NCBI GenBank assembly: GCA_029851835.1
Contig: JARKVD010000005.1
Span: 1 to 55,340 of the forward strand
Reading direction: 5' to 3'
Length of the DNA stretch: 55,340 nucleotides
DNA from: Clostridium sp.
Lineage (GTDB): Bacteria; Bacillota; Clostridia; Clostridiales; Clostridiaceae
Of the stretch, positions 25,283 to 35,063 are shown one piece after another. Position 1 is the stretch's first letter, and the number at the start of each line of letters is the position of its first letter. Made by a program: the position numbers and the translations under genes. Under the pieces are notes generated by a model. The model had not been told where the DNA came from, ran no database searches, and saw nothing but the letters and a program-made list of their open reading frames with translations.

Positions 25283-26965
25283 TTATCTTCCTGAAGTGTA
25301 TGCGTATTTTAAGTCTACAGTTCCATATAATGGAGTATAGAAATTGTTAACGTATTTTCTTACGTAAGTATTTTTAGTTCTCCAAGTACCTGGGCTTATA
25401 ACACCATCTTCATATATTAATAATCTTTCAGCTTCAGCAAAAAGTTTAGCTCTTTCAGCTTGGTCAGTAGTTTCTGATGCTTTCTTAATTAACGCATCAT
25501 ACTCTTCACTAGCCCAACCAGTTGGACACATACCTGCAGTGCTTACCCACATATCTAAGTAAGTGTTAGGATCGTTGTAGTCTCCAGACCATCCCATTGC
25601 AGCTATTTGATAATCCATATCATCAGTTCTAGTTTGGAATACTGGCCACTCAACATATTCTACTTCAACTTTGATTCCTAAACTTTCTTGATATGCTTGT
25701 TGTCTGAACTCTCCCCATTCTCTTGCACTAGAGTCAGTTCCTGATTGAAGATATTTAATTGTTACAGTAGATGGATCTTCACCTAACCCTAACTCTTTCA
25801 TTCCTTCAATTAATAAAGCTTTCGGATCTTGGTTTTCATCCATTAAATCTTTAACTGGTAAAGTATCAACAGTTTTTCTGAAGTCTTCTCCTCCAATTTG
25901 AACTGCTGGTGGAACAAATCCTAATCCTACTTCTCCGATACCTTTTCTTAAAGTCTCAATTTCTCCAGCTCTGTCTTCAGCTATTATAAATGCTTTTCTT
26001 ACTTTTTCATTGCTGAATAATTTATCTTCTTGGTTGAAGAATGTGTAAGTAACAGATCCATCATAACCCTTTCTTACATCAAACTCGCCCATTTTATCGA
26101 ACTTTTGTATCCACTCTGGGTCTACAACTGCTGCGACGTCAAGTGAACCATTGTAAAGCTCGTTCATTTGAGCATTTCTTTCACTTATAATTTTCATTGT
26201 AACTTTGTCTAATTTAACATTTTCAGCATCCCAGTAGTTTTCATTCTTCTCTAAAACTACTTGGTTGTTGTGAGTCCAATCAGTCATATGGAATGGTCCT
26301 GAAGATACCATTGTATTTGCTTCACTTCCATAAGTATCACCATGTTCAGCAACTATATCTTCTCTTTGAGGCTGCATTACTTTAAAGTAAGTTAAGTCTA
26401 AGAAGTATGCGCATGGTGTTTCAAGTGTAAACTCTAAAGTTTTCTCATCTAAAGCCTTAACTCCAACTTCTTCAGCTGAAACCTCGCCAGCATTGAATGC
26501 TGCAGCATTCTTTATTGGGAATAATAAGAATGCATAGCTAGATGCTGTGTTTTGATCTAAAGTTCTAGTGATACCATAAACAAACTGCTCAGCAGTAACT
26601 GCTTCTCCATCACTCCACTTAGCATCCCTTAATTTAAATGTCCAAGTTAATCCATCTTCTGAAGTTTTCCAGCTTTCTGCCATACCTGCTTCAATCTTGT
26701 CATTTCCTTCTTCATCTTGAACTATTCTAGTTAATGCTTCTTGAGTATTAGCTAAAACTTGAGAAGAATAAGCGTCTGTAGATTTTGATTGGTCTAGTGT
26801 CTTTGGCTCTGCTTGTAGTAATATATTCAAATATTGCTCTGAATCTAAACTACCATCTGTAGAACCACTTCCTGAAGTGCCTTTATCACTTCCGCATCCA
26901 ACTAAAGCTACTGAAGCAGCCATAGTTAGTGTTAGCAATGATGCTAAAAACTTTTTGCTTTTCAT
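25283..26965 (-). CDS. oppA: Oligopeptide ABC transporter substrate-binding lipoprotein
   Basis: OppA captures extracellular peptides and delivers them to OppBC. The 560-residue protein has a lipoprotein signal peptide (MKSKKFLASLLTLTMAAS...) with lipobox VALVGC, so Cys24 should be lipidated. A short GSGSTDGS linker precedes the SBP_bac_5 domain: AEPKTLDQSKSTDAYSSQVL, WKTSEDGLTWTFKLRDAKWS and YDALIKKASETTDQAERAKL. Its closest type is the peptide-binding DppA/OppA group. It follows oppF after a 330-base gap that contains a hairpin, its own promoter and a repeat, so it can probably be made in excess of the membrane parts. Confidence 0.93.
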   Translation of the reverse strand: MKSKKFLASLLTLTMAASVALVGCGSDKGTSGSGSTDGSLDSEQYLNILLQAEPKTLDQSKSTDAYSSQVLANTQEALTRIVQDEEGNDKIEAGMAESWKTSEDGLTWTFKLRDAKWSDGEAVTAEQFVYGITRTLDQNTASSYAFLLFPIKNAAAFNAGEVSAEEVGVKALDEKTLEFTLETPCAYFLDLTYFKVMQPQREDIVAEHGDTYGSEANTMVSSGPFHMTDWTHNNQVVLEKNENYWDAENVKLDKVTMKIISERNAQMNELYNGSLDVAAVVDPEWIQKFDKMGEFDVRKGYDGSVTYTFFNQEDKLFSNEKVRKAFIIAEDRAGEIETLRKGIGEVGLGFVPPAVQIGGEDFRKTVDTLPVKDLMDENQDPKALLIEGMKELGLGEDPSTVTIKYLQSGTDSSAREWGEFRQQAYQESLGIKVEVEYVEWPVFQTRTDDMDYQIAAMGWSGDYNDPNTYLDMWVSTAGMCPTGWASEEYDALIKKASETTDQAERAKLFAEAERLLIYEDGVISPGTWRTKNTYVRKYVNNFYTPLYGTVDLKYAYTSGR

Positions 26966-27024
26966 AAATTTTCCCCCTTAGTTTATTGTTGGTTATTTAA
27001 AGCATTATAAATACTATTTTTAAT

Positions 27025-27110
27025 GAAACTCCGCCTCACATTCGTTCGGCTCAGTATTCAAAGAGTAAGTTCGTATTATCCAAATCAAAGATTTGAATAC
27101 TAACTTAAAG
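27025..27110 (+). repeat. Dispersed intergenic repeat, copy A
   Basis: An 86-base copy of the repeat family described in the findings. It has a left hairpin region GAAACTCCGCCTCACATTCG, the box AAGAGTAAGTTCG, then CCAAATCAAAGATTTGAATA and a right end CTAACTTAAAG. It lies in the predicted transcribed leader of oppA. Confidence 0.8.
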
Positions 27111-27186
27111 TAAAATAACGCCTTTTGCAAATCATTTGTTTATTCAGAATTTTCAACATAATTCTACATAAAAAATTATTAAATTC

Positions 27187-27216
27187 ATAATACACTCTGA
27201 TTAAACACTCTGTCAA
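27187..27216 (-). promoter_or_regulatory. Predicted promoter of oppA
   Basis: On the minus strand TTGACA (27211-27216) and TATTAT (27187-27192) are spaced by 18 bases. Transcription would start near 27180, giving a leader of about 215 bases that contains repeat copy A. Confidence 0.7.
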
Positions 27217-27283
27217 TTATAATTTTCTAATTTTTGATATTTAAACCATTTCAACTTTTCTTTTTTCAGAAAAGTTTTTAAAT

Positions 27284-27311
27284 AAGAGTAGAAGTTTTAC
27301 TTTCTACTCCT
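27284..27311 (-). terminator. Weak terminator or processing hairpin after oppF
   Basis: A 10-bp stem with one G-U pair (27284-27293 with 27302-27311, containing GAGTAGAA) and an 8-base loop lies 20 bases after the oppF stop. The following TTATTTAAAAA is a poor T-run, so partial readthrough into oppA is likely. Confidence 0.55.
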
Positions 27312-27330
27312 ATTGTTATATTTTTAACTT

Positions 27331-28299
27331 TTATATGATATGACACGCTGCAAAGTGATTAGGTTCAATTTCTCTTAATAAAGGAGTCTCTTTATTACAA
27401 ATTTCCTTAGCATATCTACATCTTCCCGCAAATCTACAGCCCGGTTTTGGGTTTATCGGACTTGGAACTTCACCCTCTAGTGGAATTCTCTCCTTACTTC
27501 CCTTAGCATCAGGATCTGGTATCGGAATTGCCGATAAAAGCGCTTGAGTATATGGATGTAACGGTTTAGCATATAACTCCTCACTGCTTGCAAGCTCTAC
27601 CATAGTACCAAGATACATAACTCCAACCCTGTCAGAAATATGCTTAACCATTGATAAGTCGTGAGCTATAAATAGGTATGTTAAACCTAATTCATTTTGT
27701 AGTTTAATTAATAAGTTGACAACTTGAGCTTGAATAGAAACGTCAAGAGCAGATATAGGTTCGTCACAAACTATGAATTCCGGTTCAATAGCGAGAGCTC
27801 TCGCTATACCTATTCTTTGTCTTTGTCCACCTGAGAACTCATGTGGGAATCTTGATGCATGCTCTTTATTTAATCCTACTAATTCTAAAAGCTCGTAAAT
27901 TCTCGCCTGTCTTGCTTCACCCTTTAGTATGTTGTGAATATCAATACCTTCTCCAATAATATCTCCTACAGTCATTCTTGGATTTAAAGATGCATAAGGG
28001 TCTTGAAGAATAATTTGAGCTTTTCTCGTGAACTCTCTCTTTTGCTTTTTATTGAACTTACTAATATCCTGTCCATCAAAAATAATTTCTCCGCCAGTTG
28101 CATCGTAAAGCCCCATTACAGTTCTACCACAAGTAGTTTTACCACAACCTGACTCTCCAACTAATCCTAAAGTCTCACCTTTATATATGTTGAAGCTTAC
28201 ATCATCCACAGCCTTTAAAGTAGCTTTAGATCCAACCTGGAAATACTTCTTAAGATTCTTTACTTCTATTAAAACTTCTTTGTTTTTATCATTAGCCAT
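27331..28299 (-). CDS. oppF: Oligopeptide ABC transporter ATP-binding protein OppF
   Basis: One of two cytoplasmic ATPases of the peptide importer, 322 residues. Walker A is GESGCGKTT near residue 52, the ABC signature is [15 protein letters not shown] near 155, and Walker B is [12 protein letters not shown]. The C-terminal oligopeptide-type extension ends with [17 protein letters not shown], a cysteine cluster that in relatives binds a 4Fe-4S centre. I start at the ATG at 28299 with AAAGGGTG upstream; it is one base beyond the oppD stop, so coupling is expected. Confidence 0.95.
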   Translation of the reverse strand: MANDKNKEVLIEVKNLKKYFQVGSKATLKAVDDVSFNIYKGETLGLVGESGCGKTTCGRTVMGLYDATGGEIIFDGQDISKFNKKQKREFTRKAQIILQDPYASLNPRMTVGDIIGEGIDIHNILKGEARQARIYELLELVGLNKEHASRFPHEFSGGQRQRIGIARALAIEPEFIVCDEPISALDVSIQAQVVNLLIKLQNELGLTYLFIAHDLSMVKHISDRVGVMYLGTMVELASSEELYAKPLHPYTQALLSAIPIPDPDAKGSKERIPLEGEVPSPINPKPGCRFAGRCRYAKEICNKETPLLREIEPNHFAACHII

Positions 28300-28300
28300 C

Positions 28301-29323
28301 TTATTCACCCTTTCTTAATACTTCAGGGATTTCAACTTTCGGTGCCATAGGGTGTTTTAACCAACATGATACTGAATGTTCTTCACTAACCTCAGTAACC
28401 TCTGGCATTTCCTCTAAACAAATTCCCATACAGTACTCACATCTAGCTGCAAATGGACATCCCACTGGCGGCTTAATTAAATCTGGTGGTGTACCGTTTA
28501 ATGAGTATAAAACATCTTTATTTTTAGTTTCTAATCTTGGAACTGACTGAAGTAACGCCCAGGTATATGGGTGTTGAGGATCATTGAAGATATCTTGAAC
28601 TGAACCTCTTTCAATTACTTGTCCAGCATACATTACCTGAACCCTATCTGCAGTATCAGCAACAACGCCTAAATCATGAGTTATAAGTATAACTGCTGTT
28701 CCAAGCTTCTTCTGAAGATCACTAATCAAGTCCATGATTTGAGCTTGAATAGTAACATCTAGAGCTGTTGTTGGCTCGTCAGCAATAAGAATTTTAGGAT
28801 TACAAGCTAAAGCTATAGCTATCATAGCTCTCTGTCTCATACCACCCGAAAACTCATGAGGATACTGATGAGCTCTTTTATCTGCATTTGGGATATTAAC
28901 AAGCTCAAGCATTTTTATTGCTTCAGCCATCGCTTCCCCCTTGCTTAATCCTCTATGAATAATTAAACTTTCTGCAATCTGCTTTCCAACAGTCATAGTA
29001 GGGTTTAAAGAAGTCATAGGATCTTGGAATATCATTGAAATCTCCGAACCTCTTAACTTTCTTAACTCCTTCTCTGACATATCTAATATATTTTTGCCAT
29101 CAAAAATTATTTCCGAACCTTTTTTTATTTCTGCAGGCATTGGCTCTGGTAATAACCTCATTATTGCTTTTGAAGTTACTGTCTTACCGCATCCTGATTC
29201 TCCAACAATTGCTAAAGTTTCACCCTTGCTTAAGTGAAAATCTACGCCTCTTACTGACTTAACTTCACCAGCATAGGTATGAAATGAAACTTGTAGGTTT
29301 TTAACTTCTAAAATTTTTTCCAT
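28301..29323 (-). CDS. oppD: Oligopeptide ABC transporter ATP-binding protein OppD
   Basis: The second ATPase of the importer, 340 residues. Walker A is [14 protein letters not shown] near 38, the signature is [15 protein letters not shown] near 158, and Walker B is [18 protein letters not shown], followed by [15 protein letters not shown]. The C-terminal cysteine-rich tail [14 protein letters not shown] is present as in other OppD/DppD proteins. It starts 13 bases after the oppC stop with AGGGAGG upstream. Confidence 0.95.
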   Translation of the reverse strand: MEKILEVKNLQVSFHTYAGEVKSVRGVDFHLSKGETLAIVGESGCGKTVTSKAIMRLLPEPMPAEIKKGSEIIFDGKNILDMSEKELRKLRGSEISMIFQDPMTSLNPTMTVGKQIAESLIIHRGLSKGEAMAEAIKMLELVNIPNADKRAHQYPHEFSGGMRQRAMIAIALACNPKILIADEPTTALDVTIQAQIMDLISDLQKKLGTAVILITHDLGVVADTADRVQVMYAGQVIERGSVQDIFNDPQHPYTWALLQSVPRLETKNKDVLYSLNGTPPDLIKPPVGCPFAARCEYCMGICLEEMPEVTEVSEEHSVSCWLKHPMAPKVEIPEVLRKGE

Positions 29324-29336
29324 TTGTTATTCCTCC

Positions 29337-30257
29337 CTATTGACGTAATTTTGGATCTAGCGCATCTCTTAAACCATCACCTAGCAATTGGAATGTAAGC
29401 ATGGTTATTGATATTGCTAAAGCAGGGAAAATTAACTGATATGGATAGAACATCATCTTTTGTTGCCCCATTTGAGCTAGAGCTCCCCAGCTTGTATCTG
29501 GTGATTGAACTCCAAGTCCTAAGAAACTTAAGAAAGCCTCACCAAAGATGAATGATGGTATATCAAAAGTAATAGCAACTATCATAACACCTAAAGTGTT
29601 TGGAACTAAGTGTCTAGCTATAATTCTTGAAGGACTAGCCCCAAGAGCCTTTGCAGCAAGTACATATTCCTGTTCTTTAATCTGAAGAATTTGACCTCTT
29701 ATAAGTCTAGCCATATATGTCCATCCTGTTAAACACATAGCTATGATAATTGGTAATATTCCACCTTTATCAAACATAACTCTTATTAATATAACTATTA
29801 CTAGGTAAGGAATACTTGCTAATATCTCAATAATTCTCATCATGATATCATCAACAATTCCACCCATGTAACCAGAAATACCACCATAGATAACTCCCAC
29901 TAATGTATCAATAAAAGCTCCTACTAAACCAATCATAATAGAAACTCTTCCGCCTTCCCATACTCTAGCAAAAAGATCTCTTCCTAGGTTATCTGTTCCA
30001 AACCAGAAAGTAGAGTTAGGGCTTAAGTTTTCCATTCCTTTATTCATTGCATCAAACTGAAACTTTGCAATCATAGGCCCAACTATGGTCATTACAGCCA
30101 TAAGAATTAATACTAATAAAGATGCCATAGCAACCTTATTCTTTTTAAGTCTTCTCCATGCATCCTGCCAGTAAGTCATGCTAGGTCTAAGTATGCTCTC
30201 TGAGTTTATATTTTCACATCCAATAATTTGGAATTTTTCTTTTGAAAGTTCTGCCAT
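29337..30257 (-). CDS. oppC: Oligopeptide ABC transporter permease OppC
   Basis: A membrane permease of 306 residues. The N-terminal cytoplasmic OppC_N part (SYWQDAWRRLKKNKVAMASL, as MTYWQDAWRRLKKNK in this protein) leads into the first helix (about 45-65). Five more helices follow. The EAA loop that docks OppD/F reads YVLAAKALGASPSRIIARHL (near 198). The start has AGGAGG upstream, nine bases after the oppB stop. Confidence 0.94.
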   Translation of the reverse strand: MAELSKEKFQIIGCENINSESILRPSMTYWQDAWRRLKKNKVAMASLLVLILMAVMTIVGPMIAKFQFDAMNKGMENLSPNSTFWFGTDNLGRDLFARVWEGGRVSIMIGLVGAFIDTLVGVIYGGISGYMGGIVDDIMMRIIEILASIPYLVIVILIRVMFDKGGILPIIIAMCLTGWTYMARLIRGQILQIKEQEYVLAAKALGASPSRIIARHLVPNTLGVMIVAITFDIPSFIFGEAFLSFLGLGVQSPDTSWGALAQMGQQKMMFYPYQLIFPALAISITMLTFQLLGDGLRDALDPKLRQ

Positions 30258-30269
30258 GCTTCTTACCTC

Positions 30270-31199
30270 CTAGCGCTTTTTAGAAACTCTTATTCTTGGG
30301 TCAACTAATCCATAAAGAATGTCAACTAAGAATAGTGCAATAATAAATAATGCAGATACAAATACAGCTTGTCCCATTATCATTGAATAGTCTCTATTAG
30401 AAACAGCTGATACAAAGTATTGTCCAAGACCTGGAATTGAAAATATACTTTCAACAACGAAAGAACCTGTAAATATTCCTGCAATCTGTGGTCCTAAAAG
30501 CGTTATTGCTGGTAAAATAGCATTTCTTATAACATGTTTAAACACTAAACTAGTACTAGATACACCCTTAGCTTTTGCTGTTAATATATAATCTTGTCCA
30601 ATAACATCTAAACAGTTTGCTCTCATATATCTTGCATATGTAGCTATAGAACTAAAGCTTAAAGCGATAGTAGGTAATATTGTATGCTTAAATTCCCCCC
30701 AACCAGTAGTCGGTAAAACCATAAACTTTACAGTAAGCAACCATTGTAACAAAGACGCCACAACGAAGCTTGGTACTGAAATACCTAATATAGCAATAAA
30801 CATTACTAAATAATCCGGTAACTTTCCTCTCTTAAATGCTGCTAGTATTCCCATTATGATTCCAATGGACACACCTACTAAAAGAGCTTGTCCTCCAATT
30901 CTTGCTGAAATCGGTGCACTTTTCTTTATAGTTTCCGTAACACTTCTTCCCGGATAAGATAAAGATTCACCAAGATCTCCTTTAATTGCATTTTTAATGA
31001 ACATTCCATATTGAGTTATTAAAGGCTTGTCTAACCCATATTTAGCATAATAGTTTGCCTTAATCTGCTCTGGAAGATTTCTTCCCATAGATGCCATAGG
31101 ATCTCCAGGTATAGCATGGATAAGCATGAATGTTATTGATGCTGCTATAAACAGCGTCATTATCATGTATCCAAATCTTTTAAGCGTAAATTTTAACAT
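30270..31199 (-). CDS. oppB: Oligopeptide ABC transporter permease OppB
   Basis: A membrane permease of 309 residues. The N-terminus MLKFTLKRFGYMIMTLF and the periplasmic HAIPGDPM segment (near 32) are typical of OppB/DppB. The EAA loop is YILTAKAKGVSSTSLVFKHV (near 205), and GSFVVESIFSIPGLGQYFV follows. GGAGGG is followed by three tandem ATG codons; I choose the third (31199), seven bases from the site, although upstream ones are possible. An open frame extends 34 codons further upstream but has no ribosome site. It is first in oppBCDF-oppA. Confidence 0.93.
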   Translation of the reverse strand: MLKFTLKRFGYMIMTLFIAASITFMLIHAIPGDPMASMGRNLPEQIKANYYAKYGLDKPLITQYGMFIKNAIKGDLGESLSYPGRSVTETIKKSAPISARIGGQALLVGVSIGIIMGILAAFKRGKLPDYLVMFIAILGISVPSFVVASLLQWLLTVKFMVLPTTGWGEFKHTILPTIALSFSSIATYARYMRANCLDVIGQDYILTAKAKGVSSTSLVFKHVIRNAILPAITLLGPQIAGIFTGSFVVESIFSIPGLGQYFVSAVSNRDYSMIMGQAVFVSALFIIALFLVDILYGLVDPRIRVSKKR

Positions 31200-32076
31200 C
31201 ATCATCCCTCCATAAAATATAAATATGCAATAATCTCCATTATTGCACTTTCCCATCATTAACCTTTTTCTACCTTGTATAGATAATAACAAAAGCAGCA
31301 TTTTAACATTTTAAAATACTCCTTCATTCTAGATGATAAGTTATCTTAGCTAATATTTTAATCTCATGTTTCCACTTCAATTAACCACCTTAACATCCTT
31401 AGTTTAGTAAATATAAAATTTTAATTCTTTATTATGGCTCCCCAAGCCACTCCGCTTTTGTCACACCCCCATATCCTCACAGAATATACCCACTTATATA
31501 TGAATTTTAAAGCCTACAAACTTTATATTCTTGAACTTTATTAACTATTTAAAAATAACCTCAACTTCAATGTTGCCTTTTTAAATATTTTGAAAATTCA
31601 ACAAATCGACACGAACTGTTTTACTTATTGTAGGATTCACTCACTTTATTGTATAAACCTCAACTTTAATGTATAAATATATTATTTATATAGTAAAAAA
31701 TGCTGTATAAATATGAAATTGTGAGTTACTTAAAATTCATTTTTTATAATATTATCATGTGTAATTTAAGTTGTCAAACTATTTTAATATTAACAACTAA
31801 TCTAAACATATGAAATTCAACGAAAACATATATTTTCTTAGCTTTTCCTGTAATTTCACCAATAATTCAACAATTTTATATGACATTTTTCGCCATAAAT
31901 ATTTTACATATTTTTCACTTATTTACATAATATCAAATAAAAACTTTATATTTATTTATGTTACCGTTTTCTTATTGTGAACAATTAAAAAACTTTATAT
32001 TTTTATTAATTTTATACAATATTATTAAGGTACGTTATATAATAATAGTATATATAACATAAATGAGGTGATTTTT
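31200..32076. other. 877-base divergent intergenic region between oppB and asd
   Basis: Very AT-rich and without a credible gene. It holds a predicted promoter for the opp operon at 31749-31777, a 9-bp hairpin TGCAATAAT/ATTATTGCA (31226-31247) just before the oppB ribosome site, and the asd leader. I see no T-box, lysine riboswitch or other known RNA motif. Confidence 0.6.
31749..31777 (-). promoter_or_regulatory. Predicted distal promoter of oppBCDF
   Basis: On the minus strand TTGACA (31772-31777) and TAATAT (31749-31754) are spaced by 17 bases. If it is the main promoter, the oppB leader is about 540 bases long. A nearer promoter cannot be excluded. Confidence 0.5.
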
Positions 32077-33066
32077 TTGAAATATAACGTTGCTATAGTT
32101 GGTGCTACTGGCATGGTAGGAAGAGAATTTTTAAATATTTTAGCAGAGAGAAATTTTCCTATAGATAATTTGTACCTTTTCTCTTCAGCCCGTTCAGCTG
32201 GCAGCACTATAACCTTTAACCATAGGGAGATAGTTGTAGAAGAACTTAACCTAGAAAATATAGCAAGCAAAAAAATTAATATTGCTCTATTCTCAGCTGG
32301 AGGGGATGTAAGCTTAAAGTTTGCACCAATTTTTGCTGAGCACGGAGCGGTAGTAATAGATAATAGTAGTGCATGGAGAATGGATCCAAATGTTCCTTTA
32401 GTAGTACCTGAAGTAAACAGTGAAGACATTAAATGGAACAAGGGAATTATAGCCAATCCTAATTGTTCAACAATCCAAGCCGTTGTTGCATTAAAACCAT
32501 TAGCTGATAAATACGGTCTTAAAAGAATTATTTACTCAACTTATCAAGCCGTATCAGGAGCTGGTGTTCAAGGATATAATGACTTAAAAGATGGTGTTAA
32601 CAATGTGGCTCCAAAGAAATTTCAATATCCTATAACCTTTAATGTAATCCCTCAAATTGATGTATTCTTAGATAATGGATATACAAAAGAGGAAATGAAG
32701 ATGATCAATGAAACTCATAAAATCCTTCACAATGAAGACGTTAAAGTAACAGCAACCACAGTAAGAGTTCCTGTTTTCCACGGACATAGTGAGAGCATCA
32801 ACGTAGAGTTAGAAAATAGCTTCGAAATAAATGATATCTTTGACCTATTTAAAAACTTCAAAGGCATCACTGTAATGGACGATATTAGTAATAATATTTA
32901 TCCAATGCCTTTAGATATCGCCGGACATGATGATGTTTATATTGGAAGAATACGAAGAGATTTCAGTGTAGACAATGGACTTAACCTATGGGTTGTAGCC
33001 GATAATATAAGAAAAGGCGCAGCTTTAAACGCAGTACAAATAGCTGAGAAATTAATTAAATTATAA
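32077..33066 (+). CDS. asd: Aspartate-semialdehyde dehydrogenase
   Basis: Asd reduces aspartyl phosphate to aspartate semialdehyde with NADPH, the branch point to lysine/diaminopimelate and threonine/methionine. The 329-residue protein has the nucleotide-binding motif GATGMVGREF (near 9), the catalytic cysteine in IANPNCSTIQ (near 128) and the substrate loop YQAVSGAGVQG. I place the start at the TTG 32077-32079, six bases after GAGGTG; an in-frame GTG within that site is unlikely. It is followed by dapA 17 bases on. This is the first gene of asd-dapA-dapB, which supplies peptidoglycan diaminopimelate and spore dipicolinate. Confidence 0.96.
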   Translation: MKYNVAIVGATGMVGREFLNILAERNFPIDNLYLFSSARSAGSTITFNHREIVVEELNLENIASKKINIALFSAGGDVSLKFAPIFAEHGAVVIDNSSAWRMDPNVPLVVPEVNSEDIKWNKGIIANPNCSTIQAVVALKPLADKYGLKRIIYSTYQAVSGAGVQGYNDLKDGVNNVAPKKFQYPITFNVIPQIDVFLDNGYTKEEMKMINETHKILHNEDVKVTATTVRVPVFHGHSESINVELENSFEINDIFDLFKNFKGITVMDDISNNIYPMPLDIAGHDDVYIGRIRRDFSVDNGLNLWVVADNIRKGAALNAVQIAEKLIKL

Positions 33067-33083
33067 AATAAAGAGGTGTATGT

Positions 33084-33962
33084 ATGAGTATATTTAAAGG
33101 TTCCGGTGTTGCAATAGTAACTCCATTTAATGAAACGGGTGTGGATTTTGATAAGCTAAAAGAACTTCTTGAATGGCATATAGCAAGCAAAACTGATGCA
33201 ATCATTATTTGTGGCACAACAGGTGAAGCATCAACAATGACTGAAAAAGAAAAAAAAGATACCATTAAATTTACTGTAGATGTAGTTAACAAAAGAATCC
33301 CTGTAATAGCTGGAACTGGCAGCAATAACACAATGGCATCTGTTGAAATGAGTAAGTTTGCTGAATCAGTAGGCGTTGATGGCCTTTTAATAATAAATCC
33401 ATACTATAACAAAACTTCTGCTAAAGGACTTATTGCTCACTTTAAAACAATAGCTGAAGCTGTTAAAACTCCTATAGTAGTATATAATGTACCTTCAAGA
33501 ACGGGTATGAATATTACCCCAAAAGCATTATTAGAATTGAGCAAAATAGAAAATATAGTTGCAGTAAAGGAAGCTAGTGGAAATATAAGTCAAATTGCAG
33601 AAATAAAATACTTATGTGGAGATAACCTTGATATTTATTCTGGAAATGACAATGAAATTCTTCCTACCCTATCAATAGGTGGCCTTGGAGTTATTTCTGT
33701 TATCGCAAATATAGTTCCTAAAGATGTTCATGAGATCTGCCAACTATTCTTTAACGGAGAAATCAAAGCATCACAGGAATTATTTATTAAAACTATTCCT
33801 CTTACAGATGCTTGCTTCTGTGAAACAAATCCAATACCAATAAAGACAGCAATGAATCTTTTAGGACGTAATGTTGGCAGCTTAAGACTACCATTAGTTG
33901 ACATGGCTGATAATACTTTAGAACTTCTAAAGGCATCTTTAAAAGATTACGGCTTACTATAA
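33084..33962 (+). CDS. dapA: 4-hydroxy-tetrahydrodipicolinate synthase
   Basis: DapA condenses pyruvate with aspartate semialdehyde. It has 292 residues forming a TIM barrel. The conserved GTTGEASTM (near 45), the tyrosine in [12 protein letters not shown] (near 134) and the Schiff-base lysine in [11 protein letters not shown] (near 162) are all present, as is [18 protein letters not shown] lies upstream of the ATG. It is followed by dapB after 12 bases. Confidence 0.97.
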   Translation: MSIFKGSGVAIVTPFNETGVDFDKLKELLEWHIASKTDAIIICGTTGEASTMTEKEKKDTIKFTVDVVNKRIPVIAGTGSNNTMASVEMSKFAESVGVDGLLIINPYYNKTSAKGLIAHFKTIAEAVKTPIVVYNVPSRTGMNITPKALLELSKIENIVAVKEASGNISQIAEIKYLCGDNLDIYSGNDNEILPTLSIGGLGVISVIANIVPKDVHEICQLFFNGEIKASQELFIKTIPLTDACFCETNPIPIKTAMNLLGRNVGSLRLPLVDMADNTLELLKASLKDYGLL

Positions 33963-33974
33963 AGGAGACTAGAT

Positions 33975-34739
33975 ATGATAAAAATTTTATTAGTTGGATG
34001 TAACGGAAAAATGGGCACCATGATTTCTACAGTTGCCCAAAACTCTACAACACTAACAATAGCTGCTGGGTTTGACAGTAAAACAGAAGGAAACTTTAAC
34101 TACCCTGTCTATGATTCAATATCAAATGTAAAAGAACACGTAGATGTAGTTCTAGATTTTTCAAGACCAGCAACCCTAGATAGTATATCTAAATTTGTTT
34201 TAGATAGAAAAATTCCTGTAGTTTTCTGTACAACAGGTTATTCACCAGAACAATTAAAATCAATTGATGAATTATCATCACAAATTCCTGTGTTTCACTC
34301 AGCTAATATGTCTATCGGAATAAACATAGTAAATAATATTCTAAAGACAATCAGCAACACACTATATAAGGATTTTGATATTGAGATAATTGAAAAACAC
34401 CACAATCAAAAAGTTGATGCCCCTAGCGGGACCGCCCTTCTTCTAGCTAATACAATAAAAGATTCTATAGCGGAAGAAACAGAGTTTAATTATGGCAGAG
34501 AAGGTATAGCTAAAAGAGAGCATAAAGAAATCGGAATTCACGCTATCCGTGGTGGAAATATAATCGGTGACCACGAAGTAATCTTCGCAGGAAAAGGTGA
34601 GGTTATTGAAATCAAGCACTCAGCAATTTCAAGAGAAGTTTTTGCTGTAGGTGCACTTAAAGCTTGTGAATACATTTATGGAAAAGCACCTGGAATGTAC
34701 TCAATGGACAATGTTGTTAATGATACTATAAAGTTCTAA
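33975..34739 (+). CDS. dapB: 4-hydroxy-tetrahydrodipicolinate reductase
   Basis: DapB reduces the DapA product with NAD(P)H. It has 254 residues. The dinucleotide-binding motif is VGCNGKMGTMIS (near 7), and CTTGYSPEQL follows. The catalytic HH-K region EIIEKHHNQKVDAPSGTA (near 135-152) is intact. AAAGGAG lies upstream. It is the last gene of asd-dapA-dapB, followed by a terminator. Confidence 0.97.
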   Translation: MIKILLVGCNGKMGTMISTVAQNSTTLTIAAGFDSKTEGNFNYPVYDSISNVKEHVDVVLDFSRPATLDSISKFVLDRKIPVVFCTTGYSPEQLKSIDELSSQIPVFHSANMSIGINIVNNILKTISNTLYKDFDIEIIEKHHNQKVDAPSGTALLLANTIKDSIAEETEFNYGREGIAKREHKEIGIHAIRGGNIIGDHEVIFAGKGEVIEIKHSAISREVFAVGALKACEYIYGKAPGMYSMDNVVNDTIKF

Positions 34740-34755
34740 TAGACTGCATCATACT

Positions 34756-35063
34756 CTAATTAAGAATGCCCGAATGTAGAATGTAAAATGAAGGAGGAAA
34801 TCCAGCTTTGCTGGATTTCTTTTATTCTAAAAAATAATAAGAACTCCTTACGGAGTTCTTATTATTTTTCATTTCTTACTTCTCATTTCTTATTTACTAT
34901 TTATATTGATAATTATTTATCATTAACTAAAGAAATTTATTAATTATCACTCATTATAAATTAATAAATTTATAATTAAAAAATCAAATCAAAACTTTTT
35001 CGAGCAACGCCAGAAAAAGCCTCCTTCATTCTTAATTCTTAATTCTTAATTCTTAATTCTTAA
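34756..35063. repeat. MITE-like heptamer/hairpin element (copy 2, most complete)
   Basis: The roughly 308-base element begins AATTAAGAATG and ends with five tandem TTCTTAA units (35028-35063); the ends are approximate inverted repeats, with AATGAAGGAGG near the left end matching CCTCCTTCATT near the right. Inside are two strong hairpins, 34797-34819 and a perfect 17-bp stem at 34831-34868. The right end runs 18 bases into the patA coding sequence. No open reading frame of note lies in it. Confidence 0.65.
34797..34825 (+). terminator. Terminator of asd-dapA-dapB
   Basis: A perfect 10-bp stem GAAATCCAGC (34797-34806) / GCTGGATTTC (34810-34819) with a TTT loop is followed by TTTTATT. It lies about 60 bases after the dapB stop, inside the MITE-like element. 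Confidence 0.8.

Noticed and set aside
31302-32076. Possible lysine riboswitch before asd
   Set aside because: None of the conserved lysine-riboswitch segments could be found; the spacer is low-complexity AT-rich sequence.
35028-35063. CRISPR-like tandem repeat
   Set aside because: The units are contiguous heptamers without spacers, and no cas genes are present.
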